Part shown: positions 33,513-44,803 of the stretch, piece after piece | How positions within the stretch are numbered: the first letter of the stretch is position 1 | Layout of the letters: the number at the start of each line of letters is the position of its first letter | DNA from: Letharia columbiana | Lineage: Eukaryota > Ascomycota > Lecanoromycetes > Lecanorales > Parmeliaceae | Assembly: GCF_014066305.1 (NCBI RefSeq) | Contig: NW_023501056.1 | Coordinates: 460,501 to 524,500, forward strand | DNA length: 64,000 nucleotides | Direction of reading: 5' to 3' | The notes under the pieces: generated by a model | What the model was told of the DNA's origin: nothing | The model's database searches: none | Seen by the model: the letters and a program-made list of their open reading frames with translations, nothing else | Position numbers and translations under genes: made by a program

Positions 33513-33529
33513 AACCGCAGAACCAACCC
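33513..33529 (+). repeat. LINE target-site duplication, left
   Basis: The 17-bp AACCGCAGAACCAACCC is repeated at 39,503-39,519, on the far side of the LINE. Confidence 0.75.
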
Positions 33530-36500
33530 ATCTTTCGCACAACGCTTATGCTATATTATTGAGCTATAGAAAGTAAATACATGTATTTAAAGCATTTAGT
33601 AAGGTTAATACCTCTTTAATTAGCTTTAAGGAACGTCTATACTCTTATAACTATATCGAATAAGATTAGCTAGCTTTAATAAGACTATAACAACCACGAT
33701 TTTAAGAAGCACGCATTTATGCTAAAGTTGTTGATGAATATTATACTAAAAATAATAGATAAAGGCTAGAAATTATTAATAAACGAAGTAGCTACTATCC
33801 TTAGAATAGCGATAGTATTTATAGAAAGGGCGAATAATAAATTTAAAATTTAGATAGTCTTAGACGAAGTATATAAACTAGTTATTAATTTAAGTAACTA
33901 AGATAGTAATATAAAGAAAAAGATTACGTATATTAAGTATTAGATAGCTAGTCTAAAAAGTAATATATCGATAATCAGCTACGCTAGCGTATTAAGCCGA
34001 TTCTTAATATTCTCCTTTATCATTAAAGAAATTTCTATTATATTATTAGTAATATCGAAATAAGGTTAAGCACTATATAATAAGCTAAATGAGATTATTA
34101 TAAAGCTATAAAATGAGATAGTAAGTAAAGTATTAAAGGGGAAGACATTAAGCGAGATAATTACGATAATTAATAAATATATAAAAAGTATAAATACTAT
34201 AAGAAAACTTATTAGAACGGCTAAAAGGCTAGCGAGTGGCGATATATATATTATAGTTACAAATAAGAAGGAGGCGAATAGACTAAGAAAAGTAAAAATT
34301 AGACTCTAAAGATAAGTGATAGCGCGAGAGTGATTACTAAAACGTATAGTCTTCTACTCTATAGAGTAAGGATTAATATATTTGATATTAAAGATATAGT
34401 TATGGTAATTAAAAGGGTTTAGAATAAGAATATTAATATATTAAGCTTTAATATAGTATAGCTAAGCTAGTTTAACGCGAATAAAAAGAATTATAATAAG
34501 AGATTATTAATTATCGAATTAGTATCTCTAGAGAAAGGAAATAGAGTATTAGAAGAAGGCCTAGTTATCGATTCGAAACTATATAGCTATTACGTCTATA
34601 ATAAGTAGTATAGATCGAAGTAATACTTCGTATACTAGAAATATAGTTATCTATCGATTATATACTCTAAAAAGAATTACTTAGTATATGGGAAATACTT
34701 AAGAGAGTATTATTATAAAGACTATATAGTCGATACTCGTAAATATTTAATTTATAAGGGATTATATAAGGCTTAGAATAAGGTATATATAGTAAAGAAG
34801 AGAGAGATAGCGAGAATAAGAATAGCGAGATAATAGATTTCTTTACGATTTATAATAACGAAGGAAGTATCGATTAGCTATTAAATAAGCGATTAATTAA
34901 ATAATTACTTTTAAAATATATTTAATTGTAGATAAAATGAGGAATTTTTCTTAAAGCTAATATTCACGCGTGATAAGTTAGTAGGTAGAGATAGAATAGT
35001 TAATAGAAGAGGAATTAGAGCGTTGGACCTTAAAAGAACTACTATATCGAATCTCTAGTTGAGTGAAAAGAGATATACTTTTATATTATTAATAAGGGTC
35101 TTATTTAGAAATAGATTGCTCTTTAAAGTAGTAGATAAAGCTAAATAATATAAAGACGATATAGCGATAGAGGAAATTAATAATCTCGAGAATAACAAAT
35201 AGCCTCTAAGTTAAAAGAGTGGTAATAAGAGAATTACGGTCTCTATCAATGGGAATAAAAAGAGATATATTCGATTCATCGATAATTAAGAAAAGAAGAA
35301 TACTTAGAAAGGGGATATAAACTCTATAAACTAGGCGAAGCGAGTAAGTAATACTAATAATAATATCGAGAAATAATAGTATACTTTAATTAGCTATTAA
35401 TACTATAATATAATATAAGGAAATCTAGAACGATTATAATAGAATTCTTTAATAATAAAAAGATCTATAATATCGATATAGTAGTAATTTAGAAGCCCTA
35501 GAGAAATACTAATATAAATATATTATATTATCTTCTAAAGAATAGATTTAACTTAATCTACCCCTATTATAATAATATATAAGTATGCTTTTATATTAAT
35601 AAGAGAATATTACTAAAGCAATAATATCTATTATATTACTTATCGAACCTCTATACTCTTAATATTAAGTTTGAAAATAATAGAATTATACGTATATATA
35701 ATATCTATAACCTCGATAATTAATAAATAGATAAACTTAATGAATTATATAAGATACTTATAAAGTCTAAAGATAATGAATAGATTATACTAGACGACTT
35801 TAATCTTTATTATATAATATAAGAGAGATTAAATACTTATATCGATAAGAGAGTAGAAGAATTAATATTTATAGCGAAAGAATTCGCTATAGAATAAGCA
35901 CTGCTAGTAGAAATGGTAATATATAAAGAAAATTATTAAATAATAATAGATTTATTATTCGCCACTTTAGTATTAATAGTAAATGTCATTAACTATAATA
36001 TCGAAAATGATTTCGAAAGTGAATCTAACTATCTTTTAATTTTTATAAAGTTTAAGCTAGTTATAATAGAGTTAGTATTAACGATATATCGAAACTTTAA
36101 TAAATTAAACGTCGAGGTTTTAAGAGAGATACTCGTTTAAGCTATAGTATCGAAAGAGTATCTAGTTAATCTTTAGAGAAATAGTAAAAATCTTATTAAC
36201 GATAATATCGATTATTAAGTAATAGCTATTATTAACTCTATTTAAGCGACTATAGAGGAGTTTACTTCGATTATTAGATTATTACTATAATTTAAATCGA
36301 GATTTATACTAAAATATAAGGAAATATAAAGGCGTTATAAATCGCTAAAAAGAAGTTGAAGAATAACGCTCTTAAAGAAAGTATAAGATAAGTATAAAGT
36401 CGCTAAGAACTTTAAAAATAATCTAATTAAGAGAATTATTAGAAAGGCGTTTAGAGAGTTCGTAGTAAAGGCGTATAAGTCGCTATAAATAATATAAAAA

Positions 36501-39500
36501 AGATTAAATAAGTTAGAAAATAACTTATAATATAGATATATCTCTCTTTATTATTTAATAAAGATAAATAAGAATATAACGAATTAGGCTTAAAGGTAGA
36601 TCTTCTTATAAGAATATTTTTTCTATTATTAATATAGATAAAGTTAGATAATATTAGCGCCGATATAACGTACTTATAAGCTTATTTAATAAGTATAATT
36701 ATTATAAATAAGATAAGAAAGATTATAACGTAAGTATTATTAAAGAGAGCCTTAAGGGGAGACGCGATCTTTAATCTAATTCTTAAGAAGATTCTAAAAT
36801 CGTTACTTTCTTATCTATATAGAATATTTAATATATATATAACGAACGATTACTACTTAAAGTACTTTAGAATATTAATAATAATTATTCTTTCGAAGTC
36901 GGATAAGAATTATTTAATTTCTAAAGAATATCGATTAATAGCTCTACTTAATACTATAGAAAAGATAATAAAGTTTATTCTTATTAGAAGAATAGCGTAT
37001 CTTGCGAAGATATATAAACTTCTATCGGCTATATATATGAGAGGCCGTAGATTATAATTATATAAATACGGTATTTACTATCTTCTAGAAAGAATATATT
37101 AAATCTAGAACTCTAATAAAGTAACTACGATGTTACTACTAGACGTTTTAGATATATATAATAAAGTCTCTTATTCTTAACTACTCTATAATCTCTAAAA
37201 GCGAAAAATCGATATGAAAGTAGTTAATTAAATAGAATTATTCTTATCTAATAGAATAACGATACTGAAAATAAGCGAATATTTTATATTAAAGACTCTT
37301 ATAGCAATCGAAATTCTTTAAGAATTATCGCTATCGCCTATACTTTTACCTCTTCTATAATTTAAATCTTATTAATAAATATAATAATTATATCGACTTA
37401 GAAATAATAGTTATCGACTTTATAGACGATATAGATCTTCTAATAATAAGAGACTCTATCGAGGAAAACTATAACGCACTTTATAAAATCTACGACGAAG
37501 TCTATATAAAGTGGGTATTACGATACAAATTGAAGTTTAATTCCAGCAAATATCAACTACTATACCTTAGTAGAAAATAGAGATTCAGCTTAAATCATTC
37601 TCTATAACTTAACGAGAGGTAATATATTAAGATGAGACGCTTTATCCGCTATCTAGAAGTCGAAATCGACTTTAAACTTCTATAAAGTTATTATAATAAG
37701 GAAATTCGATCTAAAGCTACTAAAAGCATCGATATATTAATAAGAATTATTAAATTAATATAGAGTAGTAATTATAAGAGTATAAGACAGCTCTATTAGG
37801 CGGTAATTATTCTATAAATAATATACTATTACTTAGTATAATACTAGCCCGAAGATATTATCGATTATAATAAAACTTATCTCTTATCGCTATAAAGAAT
37901 TTAATCTTAGATAAAAAGAAAGATAATTAAAGCATTTAAGATTATATTTATTTTAGCACTTGATATAAAAGTATATCTTCTATTAGTTAAATAATAGCTA
38001 GATAAGATTACCTCGAAAGTTATCTTATAAATTATTACTAATCTAGTATATAGCGAGATTATTAAGTTATATTTCGAGCGATAAAAGTTTAAAAGAAAAT
38101 CTAAGAAGAATAGAAAACTAAGTCTACTGAAGCGATATATTAATAGATTTAAAGAATAATATAACGATATTAATAAGATTAAGAAACTACGCTTTTTCAG
38201 CGCCGCTTTTAACTAAGAGCCTTTTAAAATAATAATTTATAAGATTAAGAAAGTCGTTAAAGAACTAGTTAAAAGATTGATTAATAAAAGATATATAATA
38301 ATATATATAAATAATAGCGGGATTAATAAAAAGGTAGGAGTATCAGCTATATCGTTAGATATTAATTCTACTTTCAGTATCTATTTAGACTTAAGTAATT
38401 AATATATAATATACTTAACGAAGCTATATAATATTCTTTAAGCTCTAATTATAATAGTTATATATTAAATAAAGCTATAACTTAATAGAGTTATAGTAAA
38501 TATAAATAATCAAATATCGATTTAGGCTATCGAAGATTTGGATAAGTATTTAAGATAGATCTATATAATATAGATAGTATAGATTATTAATTCGCTAAGA
38601 TATCTCGAGATAATAATAGAATTATACTAAATCCCGATATATATTAATATCGATAATAATAAATAGGCGGATAAGGAGGCGAAGAAAGTTACTGGCTAGC
38701 GAGAGCGAGTAATTTATAATAAAAGAATAAAGATAAATACTAACGAAATAGCTTAATTATTAATTATATAGATAAGAATAATATCGATAATTAAGATAGC
38801 TATTAAGGACTACGCGATAAAATAATAAACTATTAAATAGGCTAATAAGAAGCGAGGCGGTATTCTTAGAAGGATTTAATTAATACCGTCGAAATAAATA
38901 TAATTTCTATATTCGAGAGTTAAGCGCACTAAGACGTCGCTAATAATATAAATAAGAATCGAGAAAATAGGTTTTAAGGCCTTTCTTTATAATTAATAGA
39001 TATCGAATATAAAGAATAAAGAATACGAGTGTAAAGCGAAGTAGACGACTCGATATATCCTTTATAAATATAGGCTATTTAATAAGAAGCGAGGAATATA
39101 GTAGATCGAAGAAAGAAGAAAGATGAAAGAGAGGGTTATTACTTATAAGAATATGCTAATAAAACTACGCTACGCCTCTATAGCGACGGACTTTATAAGG
39201 AATACTAAGCTTATTAGACAATATTAAGCCCTTAAAAAAAATTAAAAAAAAGGATTCCTTAGGGAAAGGGTTAAAAAAAAAAAAAAAAAAAAAAAAAGAG
39301 GGGCATTAAAAAAAAAAAAAAAAATCCCCCAAAAAAAAAAAAAAAAAAAAAAACAAAAAAAAAAAAAAATTTTTTTATAGCCTTATTTATTTAAGATTAT
39401 ATGATTGGCCGAAAGGATTAGATAGATTTACGTAACTCGCATAGTCGGCCACTAGGGCAAGACTTCAGGGTAGTATGATGTAATCAATCAATCAATCAAA

Positions 39501-39502
39501 AA
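33530..39502 (+). mobile_element. RIP-degraded Tad/I-type LINE
   Basis: About 6 kb of extremely AT-rich DNA with stops in all frames, yet conserved LINE blocks can be followed in order. CCHC-knuckle-like spacing with Cys changed to Tyr lies near 34,590-34,730. The endonuclease block ILDDFNLYY is near 35,790 (functional form GDFN). The reverse transcriptase catalytic block VIDFIDDIDLL is near 37,410, followed by KYQLLYLSRK. The RNase H start NNSGINKKVGV is near 38,320. A 3' region with long A runs (39,230-39,370) leads to an AATC-repeat tail at 39,482-39,500. Target duplications bound it. Heavy C-to-T change on both strands is the expected mark of RIP; the element cannot be active. Confidence 0.85.
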
Positions 39503-39519
39503 AACCGCAGAACCAACCC
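39503..39519 (+). repeat. LINE target-site duplication, right
   Basis: It is identical over 17 bp to 33,513-33,529, and directly follows the AATC/A tail, as expected for target-primed reverse transcription. Confidence 0.75.
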
Positions 39520-39672
39520 CACAAGACCGAAGCAAGATCCGACGGACCTCCAGATCCCTCAAAAAAAACCTCGGCCGGAAATTCCAATCCATCCCCCCCC
39601 CCCCCTTCCAGAAATGCCCCCCCAAACCGAACCCGATCCCCAAATAGTACTCCCACTCACCCTTCCCCCAAC

Positions 39673-40251
39673 TCACCCCCACTTCCGATCCCCATCTCTG
39701 ATCAAAAAAACCTTGCAGCTTTCGACGAATCTACGCAACGCGAGAAAGGTGTGGGGCGAACGCAGTCCGCAGTATGCGGCCTGCAGACGGGTAGCCGAGG
39801 CGTATGTGGGGGCCCGGGGTGCGGATCCGACGACGACGACGACGACGGGGGGGTTGGAGGAGGTGGTGGGGAGGATGGGGGGGCTTGCTGTGGGGGATGG
39901 GGATGGAGGGGGGAGGGGGGTATGAGGGGTTGCAGGAAGGTGGTCCGAAGTGTTGGATGATTGTTTATTGAATGTATTGGGGTCCCGTTCGATCAATTTT
40001 GAAACCCATTCTGACAGAGACGGAGACGTAAACATGCATGCTTGGATATCTGGAGTATTATAAAGACCCGAAAATTCTGCAATTGTTGGATATCTCGCGC
40101 ACTGAAGCAAACCAGATAACGCTTTGCCGACCCAGAGAACCCTTCCGTGGAATGAAATCGTCTCTTCGTGAATGCCCCGAACGCCAGTATTGAGCAGGAA
40201 ATGGAGAAGATGAATGTTGTTACAGATAAAAGCTGTCTCGGCAGCTCCCAT
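39673..40251 (-). CDS. Hypothetical protein, Pro-rich C-terminus
   Basis: A 192-residue frame from the first ATG (40,251). The first 100 residues look like folded protein (AFICNNIHLLHFLLNTGV, FHGRVLWVGKALSGLLQ, SPSLSEWVSKLIERDPNTF). The rest is low complexity: a Pro/Ser run and a valine run from a GAC/GTC triplet repeat at 39,825-39,850. No family is recognised. The real protein could end earlier through splicing. It is convergent in placement with nothing and lies just below the arrestin-like gene on the same strand. Confidence 0.35.
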   Translation of the reverse strand: MGAAETAFICNNIHLLHFLLNTGVRGIHEETISFHGRVLWVGKALSGLLQCARYPTIAEFSGLYNTPDIQACMFTSPSLSEWVSKLIERDPNTFNKQSSNTSDHLPATPHTPLPPPSPSPTASPPILPTTSSNPPVVVVVVGSAPRAPTYASATRLQAAYCGLRSPHTFLALRRFVESCKVFLIRDGDRKWG

Positions 40252-40301
40252 CCCAGAACTCTTCCCCACGGTGCGTTTCCTCTAGGCTGCTCTGAAGCAC
40301 T

Positions 40302-41662
40302 TTATTCAATCAGCGGCTTCCTCGTGGACCCAACCATTGTCATGCCTAGCGTATGCAATGCGTTGTAATCATTCACGCGGATTATTGTCGGCGCAGGGAG
40401 CATGGGATTATCCGGTCTGATGTTTCCGGCATCTTTTGCGGCTTGCTCGATGGCTTCCATTTCTTCCTTACAGGCGGTGTGGTCGAGCGGACAGACGACG
40501 ATCGGTTGGCGGAGTAGAATGTCTTTTGCGGAGGTCATGTGTGCCTAGGGTATATTAGTACGAATATAAAGAGCAAATCTGGGAATCGTTAAATGGTAAC
40601 GCACCTTCACAGTCAGGTAGTACTCGATCTTATAAAGACTGCCTGTTGTCGTAAAACCGCTGACCGAATACGTGGGGAAAGCCTGCTTCCCCCTCGGTAT
40701 TACCCCGTCGTTGTCCCTGAGATCCTTCGCCGGGAAGACTAATCCAAGGTTCGTGAAATACCCAGCTTCCGGCATCTTCACACCTACTGTTTGGGTTTGC
40801 TTCGCTAGCGTTTTGACTTTTCGTTGCGGTTCGTCGCCTTCGTGGTTGTAAATGATTTCTTCGTCAATTCCAATCGTTATCTTGTTTATCGTTACTCTCT
40901 TCGCTTTGTTCAGCCAGTCGGGGTTTGGAGATAGTTTGATGTAGACGCTGACGGGATCCAGAGGACCGTATGACCATCGAGGGAGTGATATGCCTAACGT
41001 GACGAGGTGGTCTGTGATTCTTTCGGCGGACTCTGGCCTGTTGTACATGCCGAATGTGGAAAGGGTATCGTATCTCGATATTGGGACTGGGAAGGCGTAT
41101 TTTCTTTGCTCTGTATGACCTTGCTGTACCATCACCACCATCTCGTAATATGTTTCTGCCGTCCTGCTGCCTAACTGCAAACTCGCTGGCGGTACCCTCC
41201 GCGCCGTCTCTTCTCCTCCTCTTCCAAATGGAATAAACAGCACAAAAGGTAGGTCCATCGAGTAAACGTTCTCTGACTCTTTCCCTGCTGGACATCGAAA
41301 TAGCAGCATTTCCTTCCCAACTATGTCCACAAGCTCCTTCCTCGGCGCCGCTAGATGCTTCTTGGTTACCGAATCTGCGGAAGGATGTATGGTCTCCCGC
41401 CGTTGAAGGTATATTGTCACTAGCGATATGGCGACTGGAGCGGAGTATCCTTTGTCGGGCCGTATTTCAACCTTCCCTTCTACTCGAGGCTGTAAGTGGT
41501 ACATATCAGCATAATCCTCGACAGAGATATCGCCGCGCTGCTCCAGGGAAATCCATTTCCCCCATTTTCTTCTTCTTCACTTACCAGTGTAGCAGATATG
41601 CCGGGATATCCCACGAGGTATGCGCTGTTTGGCGGGCCACAGACGCGAACGAAGGCTGTCAT
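40302..41662 (-). CDS. Arrestin-like protein
   Basis: Three exons (41,662-41,585; 41,489-40,605; 40,544-40,302) give 401 residues with every junction in phase 0 (GTAAGT..CAG, 95 nt; GTGCGT..TAG, 60 nt). The N-terminal half has the arrestin pattern VEGKVEIRPDKGYSAPVAIS, then a beta-rich stretch with SMDLPFVLFIPF and YYEMVVMVQQG. The C-terminal half has SYGPLDPVSVYIKLSPNPDW and YKIEYYLTVKV, the membrane-proximal signature of fungal alpha-arrestins. The C-terminal tail has LPAPTIIRVNDYNAL. Fungal alpha-arrestins usually adapt ubiquitin ligases to plasma-membrane transporters. No clear PPxY motif is seen, so the ligase link is unproven. Confidence 0.8.
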
Positions 41663-42182
41663 CGCGGCTTAGACGTTGCCTTAGCCCGCCCATAGCATGC
41701 TGCGAGACCTCTCCGCAATAGTACCATCAAATGTTACGTCCGTCCTTGCTTCCGGAGAGAAGGTATGCCCAGATGTTCCTCTTGCGACTCAAGCTGAAAG
41801 TTGCCGGCAGGGATGTTGATCTGCAAGACACAAGGGAAAGTCCAAATAAACGCAGAAGCAAGAGTGAAAAAAAGTAATCAAGATGGCGAGCAGGTCTTGG
41901 TATGTGCGGGAGTGGGGTATGACAGGTCTGAAGGTACTGAGATTGTTAGAGCCTTCTCATGCAAGAATCGAGTAACCGACCTGTAGATTGCGTTGTCGAG
42001 CGCCAAGCCAAGCCAAGCTAAGTAAGCTCAGGCAACTCCACCCCAGCTCCACCGGCGGCTAGGCCGCTTCTAGGCCGCATAGAATCCTGCAAGGCTGATG
42101 CTTTCTTCCATCTTTCGTCGAGCTCATATGAGCTCTTCACGCAGCATGATGGACTGAACAACGAGGCTGCTTGTCACCAGCC
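41663..42182. promoter_or_regulatory. Divergent promoter region
   Basis: A 520-bp gap between the arrestin-like gene (minus) and the cyclophilin (plus). No specific binding site is claimed. Confidence 0.45.
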
Positions 42183-42760
42183 ATGTCTGTGACACTCCAT
42201 ACCACCGTCGGTGACATCAAAATCGAGGTCTTCTGCGAATCCGTCCCCAAAACAGCAGAAGTAAGCATTCCACCGTGCCTCCTACATAAGCTCCTGTCAT
42301 GCTGTCCCTGAGCAACTTACACATGTTACTAACGTCCGCTCAGAACTTTTTGGCCCTCTGTGCCTCTGGGTCTTACGACGCCTCTCCTTTCCACCGCTCC
42401 CTCCCATCCTTCATGGTTCAGACCGGCTCCCCCGCATCCGCCTCCGCAAAAGTCAGCACTTCAATCTGGGGCACGGATTTCGAAGATGAGATCCGCCCAT
42501 CCTTGCGACATAATGCGCGTGGAATAGTGGCAATGGCGAACAAAGGGTCAAACACGAATGGCAGTCAGTTCTTCATCACGTATGGATCTGCGCCGCATCT
42601 AGATGGGAAGAATACAGTGTTTGGAAGGGTGATTGGTGATGAAGGGATGGTGACTTTGCAGAAGCTAGAAGCGAAGGAGGTGGATAAGAAGGGAAGGATG
42701 CAGGGCGATATAGTGAGGATTGAGAGGGTAACGATGCATGCGAATCCCATTGCTGGATGA
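42183..42760 (+). CDS. cyp10: Cyclophilin, PPIL3/Cyp10 type
   Basis: Exons 42,183-42,260 and 42,344-42,760 give 164 residues; the 83-nt intron has GTAAGC, an ACTAAC branch and CAG. It catalyses peptidyl-prolyl cis-trans isomerisation. Seen in order: VTLHTTVGDIKIEVFCESVP, FHRSLPSFMVQTG (with the catalytic Arg of the FHR motif), FEDEIRP, ARGIVAMANKGSNTNGSQFF and HLDGKNTVFGRVI. The short form starting at TTVGDIKIE is characteristic of PPIL3, known from spliceosome preparations; the usual GDP is GSP here. It is divergent from the arrestin-like gene. Confidence 0.93.
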
Positions 42761-42985
42761 ACGATATCAGATTTCTTTTTTCTCCGGACATCTAGCCCTG
42801 ATGATAGGACTTCGTGAAACCCGGGCAGGTTGCGAAGCACACTTTCTCTTGCTATAACTGTTGCTGGCCCCCCACATGTTTGCGTATCAATACAAACATG
42901 GCGCTGGAAGTGATCATTGCGTGGGTCTGCATTCTCGGGCGGAGCGCCGCCACCACAGTCAGTTTCATACTTCCTCTGCTCCGAA

Positions 42986-44245
42986 TTAGATTCTTAGGAA
43001 GAAAGCCATCGTCTCCTTATAAAAAGGTGAGTCTCTTCCAACACAACACAAGTCCACGTCGAGCTTTTTGCTCGCGTATTTCAAGGCCTTCTTCCTCAAA
43101 CCCCGCTTCAAAGCACACTTTGCCGCATCATGATATGCCAGTGATTTCTCATAAACAAGCCCTTCTTCGTTGATCAAGTTGACAAGTTCCAGGATCGCAG
43201 ACCGTTCATCGCAGTGACCGTGTTCTGCTCTCGCAGCTGGCGGGTCATTTTGATAGTCTGCGATCTCGTGATCGAGATCTTGCATCTGTTGGCGGCGAAC
43301 TTGGCTACGAATGCCAAAATCGGTGTCGGTTTGGCAAGCAGGGCAACGGCAAGTGAAGACGTACGGCTTGAGCTCGCGTTTCCGTTCCTGAAGCGTGCGA
43401 ATCCCGGAGCAATAGCTAACAGTGATCTCTTCGCCCTTGGAAATGTCCTTCACAGCATGCACCGTTTCCCGTTCGATGCTGCTATTCCACGAGTAGTGGG
43501 CATTCGGTATGCAGGAGTGATTGATCCTAGCTGCGTCTAGGCAAATGCAAGTACCCGATCCCATCTCGAAGCAATTAGCTTCATATATGCTGAAACGGAG
43601 GCTGCAGTCAGGTCTTTCGGGGCAATGCAAAGCCATGAATTTGAACCGTTCACTGGCTGGAAGGTTGTCGAACGCTTCGAAGATATCATTTGGTGCGTAT
43701 GGATCGGACCAAGATACCACAGGTCTTTCGGTCAAAGAGAAAAAGGGTTTTTCTGCAAGTATACGTGTGCCTTTTCGAATGTCTTTGGCAGCGAACATCC
43801 CAAGCCCTTTGCCGGGTGACCCTTTGATGAGGTAGAGAGTAGATTTTTCGACATTGCGACCGGCAGCTGGGGTGAGGTTTTTATCGGCCTTGACATTGCT
43901 TGACCTAATAGTCTCGTACTGTCCGCTATGATGTTCGGCTTTTGTAGCTTCTGCTTGAGCAATAGCTTTGCGCTTTTCGAGCTCGCCGGCCTTCGAAATC
44001 ATGGAACGTGTTTCCTGTGGAAGTCTCAGAATCATCACTACAACGGCACTAATACACCGTACCTGTGCAAGAGCAAGGGCATTTCCACGGATCTGCCTCT
44101 TCGTTGTGAGCAGTTTTTCTCGGGGTGGGTTTTTTGGGGGAAGCTGTCGCTGTCCCGTCCGCACTCTCTTTTTCCCACTGAGGCGAGAGTCAGAAGCTGC
44201 GTCGGCGTCTTTGAGCTTGATGTCAGTTCCGCTCAAGCCATGCAT
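42986..44245 (-). CDS. SET-domain protein
   Basis: Exons 44,245-44,063 and 44,014-42,986 give 403 residues. The 48-nt intron (GTACGG..CCACAG) contains no stop and is a multiple of three, so it can be read through; removing it joins LALAQ to ETRSMISK in a helical segment. The SET domain covers about residues 120-263: GSPGKGLGMFAAKDIRKGTR at the start, NHSCIPNAHYSWN (the pseudoknot motif) at 226-238, and KGEEITVSYC at the end. A post-SET cysteine set follows (FTCRCPAC). There is no MYND finger. SET proteins methylate lysines; the substrate here cannot be told. The N-terminus is basic. Confidence 0.88.
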   Translation of the reverse strand: MHGLSGTDIKLKDADAASDSRLSGKKRVRTGQRQLPPKNPPREKLLTTKRQIRGNALALAQVRCISAVVVMILRLPQETRSMISKAGELEKRKAIAQAEATKAEHHSGQYETIRSSNVKADKNLTPAAGRNVEKSTLYLIKGSPGKGLGMFAAKDIRKGTRILAEKPFFSLTERPVVSWSDPYAPNDIFEAFDNLPASERFKFMALHCPERPDCSLRFSIYEANCFEMGSGTCICLDAARINHSCIPNAHYSWNSSIERETVHAVKDISKGEEITVSYCSGIRTLQERKRELKPYVFTCRCPACQTDTDFGIRSQVRRQQMQDLDHEIADYQNDPPAARAEHGHCDERSAILELVNLINEEGLVYEKSLAYHDAAKCALKRGLRKKALKYASKKLDVDLCCVGRDSPFYKETMAFFLRI

Positions 44246-44803
44246 TTTCTTCGGAAGCGTCAGTCACTCTCAACAACAGCATTAAAACGGCATACCCTTA
44301 CGAGAAATGCTCCAGCTCTATGGAGCTGCCTCTCGGCCGCGGACGACTCGTATCCCATGACGGGACGGTTGAACGAAGAGACCGACGGCATGGTGATCCG
44401 TCAAGGGTATTTCCGGATGCGTTGGTTGGGAAGTGAGGGTTTGCGGAAAAAGCTCACTTGTGGATTTGGTCATTGGATTCACTTTTCAGGAGCAGCTGCG
44501 AGCAGTTTGGGGAGTGGGGAAGAAGCAAGGATTACAGGGGATTGTTTAGGGGTCAACATGTGACGCAAATGCTCTTCCTGCTTCCACTGGTCTATCCTCT
44601 GCGATCTCAATCATACATGTTTCTGCTTTTGCCCCGAAGTCTATGCCATACAAAACGCTGAACCGCTAGATCATAAAGAAGCCTATGCCAGTGCCAGGTA
44701 TGTACATAGCGCCGCCATCTACTATCAACAAGCCTAGATCTATGTCCTGTTCTTTAGGGCCTCGCCGTCGCTCCACTATCTTCGACCCGGAGCGGACGAG
44801 GGG
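44246..44803. other. Intergenic, no gene seen
   Basis: A 558-bp stretch between the SET-gene start and the ZPR1 stop. Nothing coding is recognised. Confidence 0.4.

Noticed and set aside
39775..39925. Valine/proline-rich run as a structural protein repeat
   Set aside because: It comes from a GAC/GTC triplet run and C-rich low complexity, with no sign of a conserved repeat protein.
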